The notes under the pieces were generated by a model. That model was given only the letters and a program-made list of their open reading frames with translations, was not told where the DNA came from and ran no database searches. From assembly GCA_002313255.1 (NCBI GenBank), contig DCBA01000084.1, positions 1-7,303 of the forward strand: a stretch of 7,303 nt of DNA, in the 5' to 3' direction. This stretch comes from Gammaproteobacteria bacterium UBA1119. GTDB taxonomy: Bacteria > Pseudomonadota > Gammaproteobacteria > Pseudomonadales > Azotimanducaceae. Both the position numbers and the translations under genes were made by a program. Below are positions 1 to 6,014 of this stretch, piece after piece (the stretch's first letter is position 1; each line of letters starts with the position of its first letter).

Positions 1-139
1 GGACGAGGAATACATGGCCTCCGCTCCAGAAGGTATGCGGGGAATCCTAGGCGAAGGATTATTTTTCGGCACGGGCAGCGCCGAGGGTGGGGTCGACATG
101 AAGAAGTTTATAGAGGCAACCGTCCGGTCCAAGCTTTAG
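1..139 (+). CDS. C-terminal end of an unidentified protein (partial)
   Basis: An open frame enters from the left edge (codons in phase with base 2) and ends at TAG 137-139, giving 45 C-terminal residues. The tail reads as ordinary soluble protein: a glycine-rich stretch (GEGLFFGTGSAEGG), then a charged helix ending in VRSKL. I do not recognise the family, and no catalytic motif is visible in this fragment. It lies on the same strand as the MFS gene, with a 147-bp gap between them, so co-transcription is possible but unproven. It is taken as a real gene end because the frame is open from the edge, the composition is protein-like, and the next gene begins at a sensible distance. Confidence 0.55.
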   Translation, partial: DEEYMASAPEGMRGILGEGLFFGTGSAEGGVDMKKFIEATVRSKL

Positions 140-286
140 TTCGGCGAATCCCAATGGAGATTAGCTGACCAACGAAAATTTCTAGCTGAAGAGACTTTTG
201 TCTCGATAGCGACTGGGTACGTATGGCGGCCGAAAGCGATCTAGTAGCTTCCTGATCAAGACCCCGTTGCAGTAGGTAAGGTTCGT

Positions 287-1633
287 ATGCATCAAACAAC
301 GGATGGAGTTGCGACTCAGGACGGCGCTGTGTTTCGCGCCGGTATGTTCGCGTCGCTACGAATTCGTGACTTTCGGTTGTTGTGGGTCTCGAATTTGGCC
401 GCGGCTTTTTCCATGCAGATGGAGACCGTGGCACGCGGATGGTTGATTTACGACATGACGGGGTCGCCACTCGACCTGACGTGGGTCATGCTTGCCTACA
501 TGCTGCCGGTCCTGGTTTTCTCGCTCGCCGGCGGCGTCATGGCCGATCGGATGCGCAAGAAGTCGATCATGGTGGCGTCCCAATTACTAAACGGCATCGC
601 CACCATTTTTCTCGCCTACATTATCTATTCCGGTGACGTAACTTTTGCTCATTTTATCTATTTTGGTCTCTTTAACGGCACCGTCATGTCGCTTGGAATG
701 CCGGCCCGTTCAGCCGTCATACCGGAGATCGTCGGCGAGGGATCAATCGTTAATGCCATGGCACTGCAAAGTGCGACTTATACGCTATCGCGAATTCTTG
801 GACCGGTGGCCGCCGGCGGATTCATGGCGTATTTAGCGGGCGGGGATACATCGTCCACGCTCGGAATTGGCATCGTTTTCTACCTCATCGCAATGCTCTA
901 CATCCTGTCCGCGATCATGACGAGTCTGTTGCACTACACCGGGAATCCCTCGCTGAGCGAAACCACCGGCATGATTGCGGACGTCATCGAAGGTTTTCGG
1001 TACCTCCGTCACGAACGCATCATCGTAGGGTTATTGATCATGGGTTTTCTACCCATGACGTTCGGTTATAACGTGATGTTCTTGTTGCCCGTCTTTAATG
1101 TCGACGTCCTTGGAGGCGGTCCCGACGACCTCAGTTTTCTGGTCGCTGCTATGGGCGTGGGTGCCCTTGTGGGTTCGCTTGTGCTGGCACGACTAGGAGA
1201 TATTGGGAATAAAGGCCGGGTTCTCTTTGTGTCGGCCTACTTTTGGGCCGCGTTTCTTCTTGGGTTCGCGATTTCGGAAACGCTTTGGCCGGCGATGTTG
1301 TTTGGTATTTTCGCGGGATTCTTTGGCACCGCGATGGGTTCACTCAACATGAGCGTCGTGCAGCTTGCCAGCCGACCCGAAATTCGAGGTCGGGTGATGG
1401 CAATTATGTGGATGACATACGGGTTCATGCCGCTCGGGCTTATCCCCATCAGTTGGCTGGCTGAAGTCGTCAGTATTGAAACAGCATTGGTCGTTAGCGC
1501 TCTTTTGCTTGCAGCCTCGATGGTGCTTCTAGGGATTTTTTATCCCGAACTCAAGAGAATCGACAAAGGCCATGCTAAGAACGAGCGTGTCCCGAATAGG
1601 GGTACGACAAGCGACGCGGATCAGGTCCTATAA
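287..1633 (+). CDS. MFS transporter, EntS/MFS_3-like (putative drug or metabolite exporter)
   Basis: This is a 448-residue integral membrane protein with about 12 hydrophobic segments, the usual MFS length. It belongs with the MFS_3/EntS-type exporters. The N-terminal block FASLRIRDFRLLWVSN (residues 21-36) is followed by a helix containing ARGWLIYDMTGS. The loop between helices 2 and 3 carries the MFS motif A region (GGVMADRMRKK, 82-92). Two further signatures are MPARSAVIPEIV (138-149) and RGRVMAIMWM (367-376). Family members export siderophores, drugs or metabolites by proton antiport; the substrate here is unknown. The start at 287 has a TAAGG about 6 bases upstream; Met20 is an alternative start. 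The last 20 or so residues are a polar cytoplasmic tail. Its stop codon lies inside the end of the convergent GPH transporter gene. Confidence 0.9.
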   Translation: MHQTTDGVATQDGAVFRAGMFASLRIRDFRLLWVSNLAAAFSMQMETVARGWLIYDMTGSPLDLTWVMLAYMLPVLVFSLAGGVMADRMRKKSIMVASQLLNGIATIFLAYIIYSGDVTFAHFIYFGLFNGTVMSLGMPARSAVIPEIVGEGSIVNAMALQSATYTLSRILGPVAAGGFMAYLAGGDTSSTLGIGIVFYLIAMLYILSAIMTSLLHYTGNPSLSETTGMIADVIEGFRYLRHERIIVGLLIMGFLPMTFGYNVMFLLPVFNVDVLGGGPDDLSFLVAAMGVGALVGSLVLARLGDIGNKGRVLFVSAYFWAAFLLGFAISETLWPAMLFGIFAGFFGTAMGSLNMSVVQLASRPEIRGRVMAIMWMTYGFMPLGLIPISWLAEVVSIETALVVSALLLAASMVLLGIFYPELKRIDKGHAKNERVPNRGTTSDADQVL

Positions 1634-3112
1634 GGGCCCCGATTCACTTGAGCGCCGACGTTCGAGTTCGAGGAGGATTTCTTCGTGCCGCGTTTTATTG
1701 ATGCGGTACATAAAACAGAACCCGAGACCGCCGTAAACAATGATGTAGTAGAGCGGTCCCATCATGTACAAAAGCCCGTCGATATGTTCTTGCGTCAACG
1801 TTGCCGCTGACGCATTTTCCGGAAAATCAATGAATTCAAGGTAGAACCCTGAAAGCAAGCCCCCCATACCGGAGATAGCTTTCAATGCAAAGGTCCTTAT
1901 TGACATGATAAGCCCTTCGGAACGATTGCCCGTTTGCAGCTCGTGTTCGTCCGCAATATCGACCAATTGCGAATCGATCACAATTGGTACGACGGGATAG
2001 GTGATAAACGCTAAGAACCATATACCGAAGAAAACAACGAGCAACCAAATGCTTCCGTTCGCCGGAATCCAACCCAATAAGCGGAGACAGTAGGGCAATC
2101 CAATCAAAAAGGCGGTGATCGCAATGGTGACAATTACGGCGTACTTCTTGTCCAGCAGGCGGGTGAAATAAGCCGAGATCGCGACACAAAATAACGCGCC
2201 CGGAAGCCGTATCATATCGCGGATGGCGATTTGTTCGCTGGTGAATTCGAACGCGTAGACGAAGGCGTAGGTTCCAACCGTCGCCGTGATACCGCCGGCA
2301 ATCGCGAGGATCAACCAGCACGCAACCACCGACAAATACGAGGGATTAACGAGCAGGACACGTATGTTGCTCCATATAAGCTGAACCGCGTCCGCGTAAG
2401 TGCTTTTGACGCGCTTCATGAGTCGATCTTGGGTATGCAAGAAGGGTATTTGATCAGCGGTCGCGAAGGTGCACACCATGATCATCACGAAGCAGAAAAC
2501 GCCACCAAGAATGGCCAAATATTGATAACGTGACTCAACCAACATGCCGTTTTGGACGCCGTCAGTCGGGAAAATCACAAACATCAAGAACACGCTGATC
2601 AAGATGCCGCCTACCAAATTAAAGTTCCAATTCCATGCGAAGATCGATGTGCGTTCATCGTAGTCGTCGGTTAGTTCGGCACCGAGAGCGCTATGTGGTA
2701 CGGCATAGAAAGTCTTCGCTATCCTCAGCCCGACCATGGTGAACGTGAACCACCAGAAGAGTGCTTGCTCGGATAAGCCCTCGGGGGGTTGATACATCAA
2801 GTAGAAACAAACCCCTAGAGGTAATGCGGCTCCAAACATGAACGGGTGGCGTCGACCCCAACGCGTGTGAACCGAGTCCGATAATGCACCGACCAATGGA
2901 TCGGAGATGCCGTCCACCACGCTGGCGATAAAAAACGCGGTACCGCATAACGCCGCCGAGACCCCCAACACTTGATTGTAGAAGAGCATGGTCGTGATGC
3001 TCGCAGCAGCGACCATGGCTTCTTCCAACGCTCCTGCCGAAAACGCAATTTTTGTTCGTTTTCTGAGTATTCGGCGGCGTGAGACCGGTTCACTTACGGA
3101 CGTTTCGCTCAC
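1628..3112 (-). CDS. MFS transporter, GPH (MelB-like) cation symporter family
   Basis: This is a 494-residue, roughly 12-helix permease. The helix 2/loop 2-3 signature of the glycoside-pentoside-hexuronide:cation symporters is clear: DGISDPLVGALSDS then HTRWGRRHPF (residues 67-91). Asp67 and Asp71 fall where MelB has its cation-binding D55xxxD59 pair. VPHSALGAELTDDYDERTS (138-156) and DEHELQTGNRSEG (388-400) are also typical of the family. Such proteins take up glycosides or related solutes with Na+ or H+, but many proteobacterial members have no known substrate. The start codon is GTG (3112-3110) with no clear Shine-Dalgarno. The next in-frame Met (residue 33) would cut into helix 1, so GTG is preferred. 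Lying downstream of two oxygenases on the same strand, it may move their substrate or product. Its 3' end overlaps the convergent EntS-like gene by 6 bp. Confidence 0.92.
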   Translation of the reverse strand: MSETSVSEPVSRRRILRKRTKIAFSAGALEEAMVAAASITTMLFYNQVLGVSAALCGTAFFIASVVDGISDPLVGALSDSVHTRWGRRHPFMFGAALPLGVCFYLMYQPPEGLSEQALFWWFTFTMVGLRIAKTFYAVPHSALGAELTDDYDERTSIFAWNWNFNLVGGILISVFLMFVIFPTDGVQNGMLVESRYQYLAILGGVFCFVMIMVCTFATADQIPFLHTQDRLMKRVKSTYADAVQLIWSNIRVLLVNPSYLSVVACWLILAIAGGITATVGTYAFVYAFEFTSEQIAIRDMIRLPGALFCVAISAYFTRLLDKKYAVIVTIAITAFLIGLPYCLRLLGWIPANGSIWLLVVFFGIWFLAFITYPVVPIVIDSQLVDIADEHELQTGNRSEGLIMSIRTFALKAISGMGGLLSGFYLEFIDFPENASAATLTQEHIDGLLYMMGPLYYIIVYGGLGFCFMYRINKTRHEEILLELERRRSSESGPL

Positions 3113-3176
3113 GATGGCGCCAACGTAGTGAGAGGTGAAAGCGACGCGTTGCTCGACAATGTCATATTGATGTCAA

Positions 3177-3222
3177 CTGCTTAAAGCGGTGACGAAAAGC
3201 TACGTGCTGCTTAATGCAGTGA
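3177..3222. promoter_or_regulatory. Tandem palindromic operator candidate before the GPH symporter gene
   Basis: Two 16-bp direct repeats start at 3177 and 3207, exactly 30 bp apart, and differ at two positions: CTGCTTAAAGCGGTGA and CTGCTTAATGCAGTGA. The first 13 bp of each is an imperfect palindrome with a single broken pair. The consensus CTGCTTAAAGCAG is perfectly symmetric around its central A. On the minus strand the proximal copy directly abuts TTGACA (3176-3171), a perfect -35 hexamer, although no convincing -10 lies at 16-18 bp. The spacing, close to three helical turns, suggests one regulator bound twice on the same DNA face. The sites lie 65-110 bp upstream of the GPH start. The regulator family is not identifiable from this alone. 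Confidence 0.55.
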
Positions 3223-3242
3223 GTTTGCGACAGTTGTTTGGC

Positions 3243-4130
3243 TTATGCGAAGGGATCAATCCCGGTCCGCATCATATCTCCAACACGGCCATAGTCTGGG
3301 TTTTGACTGTCTTCGTAAGGGTAGAGTGACTTGCCGATAACACGTTCTAGCTCGGGGTACTTCTTGAGTAGTTGCGGCGACGTCGCCTCGTAGTTCTTTT
3401 GTACCCGCATGTAAGTGCGCATGTAGTTTTGGACGAGGGTTACGCGGAGTCCCGGATTGGTGCGTGCTTCAGAGGCATGCCACGTCGCGCCATTCCAGAT
3501 TGCGAGTGAGCCAGCCTTGGCGATCAACGGGACGAACTTAAACGGGGTATTTTCCAAGTTGGATTCGTGGGGCATCGTGGCGCGGCCTTGGTGATGGCTT
3601 CCAGGGACAAAAACCGTGGGTCCATCCTCCGATCCGCCGTAGTCCGTGCAGAGCCACGATGCATTGCACATGTGTGCGATCTGACCAGCGCCCGGTGGAA
3701 TTCCGTGTGAGTCACTGTGCAGTCCGAGAGCCCCATCACCTTCACCTTTGATAATCCAGGTTTGTCCTGAGAAGACCGCGCTCTGTCCAAGTAACCAGCG
3801 CACCAACGCCAAATTGACGGGGTTGGTCGCGGCCTCGACGAAGACTTCATCTTCTTCTAGTAAGTCCCAACTATTTCCTCCTACCTGCGTCTGTTTGAGC
3901 GTCGATGTTCGGTAATCGCCGAGCTCGACGCTGTTGCGCTTCTCGCAGACGCGAAGGATGGCATCGCGTAACCGGTCGACAAAGCCATCGCTTGATTGCA
4001 TTTTTTCAGCAGGCACGATAGTTAAACCGTACGCCTCGAGTTCAGCCACGTGTTCAAAGAGGTCGTATTTCTTGACCGTCTCCATGAGAATGTCGACATC
4101 GGGATACACGTTGTAGTCAGCGAGACTCAT
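3243..4130 (-). CDS. Phytanoyl-CoA dioxygenase (PhyH) family Fe(II)/2-oxoglutarate oxygenase
   Basis: This 295-residue cytosolic protein is of typical PhyH length. The non-haem iron facial triad is visible: His138 and Asp140 in LGLHSDSHG, and His218 in GATWHASEART, followed by Arg229 (LRVTLVQNYMR), the expected 2-oxoglutarate carboxylate ligand. VFVPGSHHQGR (173-183) is the usual PhyH loop before the second half of the jelly roll. Family members hydroxylate or otherwise oxidise acyl chains, alkaloids, ectoine or other metabolites. The substrate here is unknown. The start at 4130 (MSLADYNVYP) is chosen because a purine-rich GAAGAGAAAA precedes it. The open frame continues upstream to 4289, but that extension is not family-like, has no ribosome site and would run back through the likely promoter. 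The gene lies between the CmcJ-type oxygenase and the GPH symporter, all on one strand. Confidence 0.9.
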   Translation of the reverse strand: MSLADYNVYPDVDILMETVKKYDLFEHVAELEAYGLTIVPAEKMQSSDGFVDRLRDAILRVCEKRNSVELGDYRTSTLKQTQVGGNSWDLLEEDEVFVEAATNPVNLALVRWLLGQSAVFSGQTWIIKGEGDGALGLHSDSHGIPPGAGQIAHMCNASWLCTDYGGSEDGPTVFVPGSHHQGRATMPHESNLENTPFKFVPLIAKAGSLAIWNGATWHASEARTNPGLRVTLVQNYMRTYMRVQKNYEATSPQLLKKYPELERVIGKSLYPYEDSQNPDYGRVGDMMRTGIDPFA

Positions 4131-4181
4131 GGTTTTCTCTTCATCCGTATTGTTGAGTTGTAGCCGTCCAAAGCATGGCTG

Positions 4182-4208
4182 ACTATACCTCACATCGAAA
4201 TACGTCAA
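4182..4208 (-). promoter_or_regulatory. Candidate sigma70-type promoter for the PhyH gene
   Basis: On the minus strand TTGACG (4208-4203) is followed after 15 bp by TATAGT (4187-4182). Each hexamer is one base from consensus, but the spacer is 1-2 bp shorter than usual. Transcription would begin near 4175 and leave a leader of about 45 bases before the ATG at 4130. This supports that start over the longer frame, which begins upstream of the promoter. Confidence 0.4.
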
Positions 4209-4420
4209 CGTTTGAGCCCGTGTCACACTGCGGAGCGGTGACGGCAAGTGGCGAGTTGCGGTCTTCGGAAGCAATATTCTAAACAACATGTACGAGAAAA
4301 GTTTCGACTACGCTAACGACTACGACACGTTCGAAAAAACTCTGATTAATGCGAGAAGCTAGCAAACGATCGTTAGCAATGCGTTTGTTTTAGGTACTGC
4401 ATCGCGTCGATCGACTTCAA

Positions 4421-4442
4421 GCCGCCTCTCAGCATCGGCGGC
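4421..4442 (-). terminator. GC-rich hairpin just downstream of the CmcJ-type gene (weak terminator candidate)
   Basis: GCCGCC (4421-4426) and GGCGGC (4437-4442) form a 6-bp all-GC stem with a 10-base loop, starting 16 bases after the minus-strand stop codon. No run of U follows in the minus-strand direction, so this is not a standard intrinsic terminator. It may instead be an mRNA 3'-end stabiliser or attenuate read-through into the PhyH gene. Confidence 0.25.
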
Positions 4443-4457
4443 GAAAGCGGAAGAGGT

Positions 4458-5336
4458 TCAAGTCGTAATGAAACAAAGAACTCGTAATTCGATACTGCGC
4501 CTGGCAGGCGAACCGGGATCCGCTGAGGGATTAGAGAAAGCGCTATGAGGACAAGTGTTACCTACGACTCCGGCCGAATCGTAGGCCTTAAATACAAGCA
4601 CCTCATCGGGCCTCATGAGCGGGTAATAGAACCATCGCTGATCTTCGGAAAATTTGACACTGAAGGTCTCAATGCCGATGTCGTGCCAGCTATAGTTGCT
4701 TGCGCCATAACCGTATACGACGGTCTCAAACAGGTCGATCTCTTTGACGCTACGTGCGTCGCAAACGGCAAGTGGGTAATCGTCCACGAGCGGGCTCAGG
4801 CCCCGCCAAAAATTGAGCGAAATGGTCCTTACCGGTGATTCCGGAGGCTGCTCTTTATGCAAGGCCAGATAATTTGACCACGTCGTATTGTCCGTATAGT
4901 CCATGTGCGCGGTCCCTATATAGCCGCCGCCAGCTTCTGTCCCCGTCACAGACGATTGACCGTCGGTACCACCCCCGGAAATTTGCCGTCCAGGCTCACG
5001 AATTAGGTGGTCGTAGGTAAAGGCGACGGACGCCCCCGTTAACTCCTTTGCCAATGCCTTACATTCCTCGTAATAGACGCGCATGACTTCTTCGTTATCC
5101 AAGAAATTGGATACCGACGTAGGTCGTTGAATTAACTCAAAACCGCTCGTCTCAAGCCCGGTATCGCGAGCTTGTCTAGCATCTTCGATGACGGTCTCTG
5201 TAATCGAGCCCCCGGCTCCTATCGATGCTGGGATCCGCATGTCATAGTGCCTCGGCGGATGGGTCGTAATATCCCCGCCGTCGAACGGGAAATATTGGAT
5301 TTTGCTAGTAACCTGACCCATTTGACTCACGGTCAT
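4458..5336 (-). CDS. CmcJ/NvfI-type putative Fe(II)/2-oxoglutarate-dependent oxygenase
   Basis: This 292-residue protein matches from memory the CmcJ/NvfI group, which includes cephamycin methoxylation protein CmcJ and fungal meroterpenoid oxygenases. Hallmarks are TAHMDYTDNTTWSNY (142-156, HxD pair His144/Asp146), SLNFWRGLSPLVDDYPLAVCDARSV (split across 173-197), and QRWFYYPLMRPDEVLVFKAYDS (within 233-254). The C-terminal block CPHSAFSNP ... RRSIELRVL (262-287) supplies a candidate distal ligand His264. The chemistry in such enzymes is oxidative tailoring; the substrate is not deducible. The start is placed at 5336 because its ATG overlaps the SnoaL-like gene's TGA (ATGA), a classic coupling arrangement. 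The frame is open to 5420, but that extension overlaps the upstream gene by 88 bp and is not family-like. The unusually glycine/serine/threonine-rich linker at 118-142 is notable. Confidence 0.82.
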   Translation of the reverse strand: MTVSQMGQVTSKIQYFPFDGGDITTHPPRHYDMRIPASIGAGGSITETVIEDARQARDTGLETSGFELIQRPTSVSNFLDNEEVMRVYYEECKALAKELTGASVAFTYDHLIREPGRQISGGGTDGQSSVTGTEAGGGYIGTAHMDYTDNTTWSNYLALHKEQPPESPVRTISLNFWRGLSPLVDDYPLAVCDARSVKEIDLFETVVYGYGASNYSWHDIGIETFSVKFSEDQRWFYYPLMRPDEVLVFKAYDSAGVVGNTCPHSAFSNPSADPGSPARRSIELRVLCFITT

Positions 5337-5800
5337 ACTTCCAAAAAAGGTGTTTCCGCCCAGCCCTGATCGTACGGGGAGTAGAAGCGCGCGGTAAGAG
5401 AAATGTGACGAAATTTCCAAGCGCCTTCTTGGAGGACGAGTTGGTCGACATAGCGACCTGCCAACCAGACCGCCTTATTTTCGGTTTTCTGCGTTGCCAT
5501 CTGTATGAGATACCATCGAGCCTCAGCGGACTGCCCGTCATCGCTGAGCTCAATTGCAGAATTTGTCACATGGTGAATAGCGAAGGACATGACGTTCGGC
5601 ATATTGCTAAAAAACCGATGCATGCGTTCTCGACCTTCGAAAAGACCTAACCGACCGCCATCCCATACACCGTCTTCCGTGAAGAGCTCGCACAGTGCGT
5701 CCGCATCGTAACCTTCATCGCACAGGTCGCAATACAACGCTTTCAGATTGCGTATCTGTTCGGTACTTTCCATACGCTCCAGACGTTCGGCTATATCCAT
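5333..5800 (-). CDS. SnoaL-like / NTF2-fold protein
   Basis: This 155-residue protein has the SnoaL_4 (PF13577-like) layout of an alpha+beta cone. An N-terminal helix, EQIRNLKALYCDLCDEG (14-30), leads to LFTEDGVWDGG (39-49) and LGLFEGRERMHRFF (51-64). The core HHVTNSAIEL (76-85) and a terminal strand EGAWKFRHISL (125-135) complete the pattern. Relatives include polyketide cyclases, dehydratases, isomerases and non-catalytic partners, so the reaction is open. The start at 5800 is firm: AGGA lies 7 bases upstream and an in-frame TGA sits 21 bases upstream with no other start between. Its stop overlaps the CmcJ-type ATG, so the two products are probably made in linked amounts and may act on the same molecule. 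Confidence 0.88.
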   Translation of the reverse strand: MDIAERLERMESTEQIRNLKALYCDLCDEGYDADALCELFTEDGVWDGGRLGLFEGRERMHRFFSNMPNVMSFAIHHVTNSAIELSDDGQSAEARWYLIQMATQKTENKAVWLAGRYVDQLVLQEGAWKFRHISLTARFYSPYDQGWAETPFLEV

Positions 5801-5807
5801 AGAAAAA

Positions 5808-5811
5808 TCCT
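5808..5811 (-). promoter_or_regulatory. Ribosome binding site of the SnoaL-like gene
   Basis: AGGA on the minus strand stands 7 bases before the ATG at 5800. Together with the in-frame TGA just upstream, it fixes the start of the SnoaL/CmcJ pair. Confidence 0.6.
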
Positions 5812-5862
5812 GGTTTGATCAATTTCCGCTCCTCAAATCCATGGCAAGACCACACGGAACCC

Positions 5863-5890
5863 GCCGCTACCGCTCCTTCCGTGTAGCGGC
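5863..5890 (-). repeat. 8-bp perfect inverted repeat in the SnoaL leader
   Basis: GCCGCTAC (5863-5870) and GTAGCGGC (5883-5890) are perfect complements around a 12-base loop. In a minus-strand transcript the loop reads ACGGAAGGAGCG and displays an AAGGAG Shine-Dalgarno-like core that has no start codon at the proper distance. The hairpin would stand near the 5' end of the SnoaL-CmcJ message if the TATAGT at 5902-5897 is the -10. It could be an mRNA-stabilising or regulatory stem, or a protein-binding site on DNA. Confidence 0.5.
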
Positions 5891-5892
5891 AC

Positions 5893-5928
5893 ATCGACTA
5901 TAACTTTGTTCGATGGCTTGATCGACTA
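5893..5928 (-). promoter_or_regulatory. Candidate promoter/operator of the SnoaL-CmcJ pair with repeated TAGTCGAT
   Basis: On the minus strand TAGTCGAT occurs twice, at 5928-5921 and 5900-5893, with 28 bp between equivalent positions. The second copy overlaps TATAGT (5902-5897), a one-off match to the -10 hexamer. No good -35 is found at the usual distance, which fits a promoter that needs an activator, but may also mean the -10 is fortuitous. A transcript from here would have a leader of about 90 bases including the hairpin. Confidence 0.35.
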
Positions 5929-5959
5929 GAGGGTATTCCGCCCGATGGATTTCGAAAAC

Positions 5960-5974
5960 ACATGCCCGGCATGT
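5960..5974. promoter_or_regulatory. 15-bp palindrome, operator candidate in the divergent region
   Basis: ACATGCC and GGCATGT flank a single C, a perfect 7-bp dyad. Allowing two mismatches it extends to 11 bp per arm through an AT-rich flank (AAACACATGCC). It lies just upstream of a plus-strand TATATT (5978-5983) that would serve the amidohydrolase remnant, and about 160 bp upstream of the SnoaL start. A dimeric regulator is the natural reading. Confidence 0.45.
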
Positions 5975-6001
5975 TGTTATATTGCGTATTGCGCTCATGC
6001 C

Positions 6002-6010
6002 AAGGAAGGA
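6002..6010 (+). promoter_or_regulatory. Strong ribosome binding site retained before the amidohydrolase remnant
   Basis: AAGGAAGGA ends 4 bases before the ATG at 6015, and its first AAGGA stands 8 bases before it. This fixes the start of the remnant at 6015 rather than at the in-frame TTG at 5982, and shows that the broken gene keeps its translation start. Confidence 0.6.
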
Positions 6011-6014
6011 TTCC

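Larger units (their letters stand above)
4131..4457. other. 327-bp gap between the CmcJ-type and PhyH genes: regulatory, no gene seen
   Basis: No convincing coding sequence lies here. The only open frame is the unlikely N-terminal extension of the PhyH gene up to 4289. The stretch holds a promoter candidate (4182-4208), a direct repeat CGACTACG at 4305-4312 and 4317-4324, and an AACGATCGTT palindrome (4365-4374) set between GCTA and TAGC ends (4358-4377). It also holds a 10-bp palindrome GTCGATCGAC (4406-4415) and a GCCGCC/GGCGGC inverted repeat (4421-4442). A weak 10-of-13 match to the palindrome found before the symporter gene (CTGATTAATGCGA, 4342-4354) lies here too. The density of symmetry suggests a separately controlled PhyH transcript, though read-through from upstream cannot be excluded. 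Confidence 0.5.

Noticed and set aside
191..204. GAGAC-TTTT-GTCTC hairpin after the first partial gene, considered as a terminator
   Set aside because: The stem is only 5 bp, it is not GC-rich and no T run follows. It is too weak to call.
1836..2321. 161-codon minus-strand open frame in the GPH gene
   Set aside because: It is another frame of the same strand within a clear transporter gene; its basic, histidine-rich composition is typical of a shadow frame.
4131..4289. A 53-residue N-terminal extension of the PhyH protein starting at 4289
   Set aside because: There is no ribosome site, the residues are not family-like, and the stretch contains the best promoter candidate. The start at 4130 has purine-rich upstream sequence and gives the normal PhyH length.
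4545..4838. 97-codon plus-strand frame opposite the CmcJ-type gene
   Set aside because: It is antisense to conserved motifs of the oxygenase and has no recognisable domain of its own.
5337..5420. A 28-residue N-terminal extension of the CmcJ-type protein starting at 5420
   Set aside because: It lies entirely within the SnoaL-like gene in another frame. The ATGA overlap at 5336 is a far more natural start.
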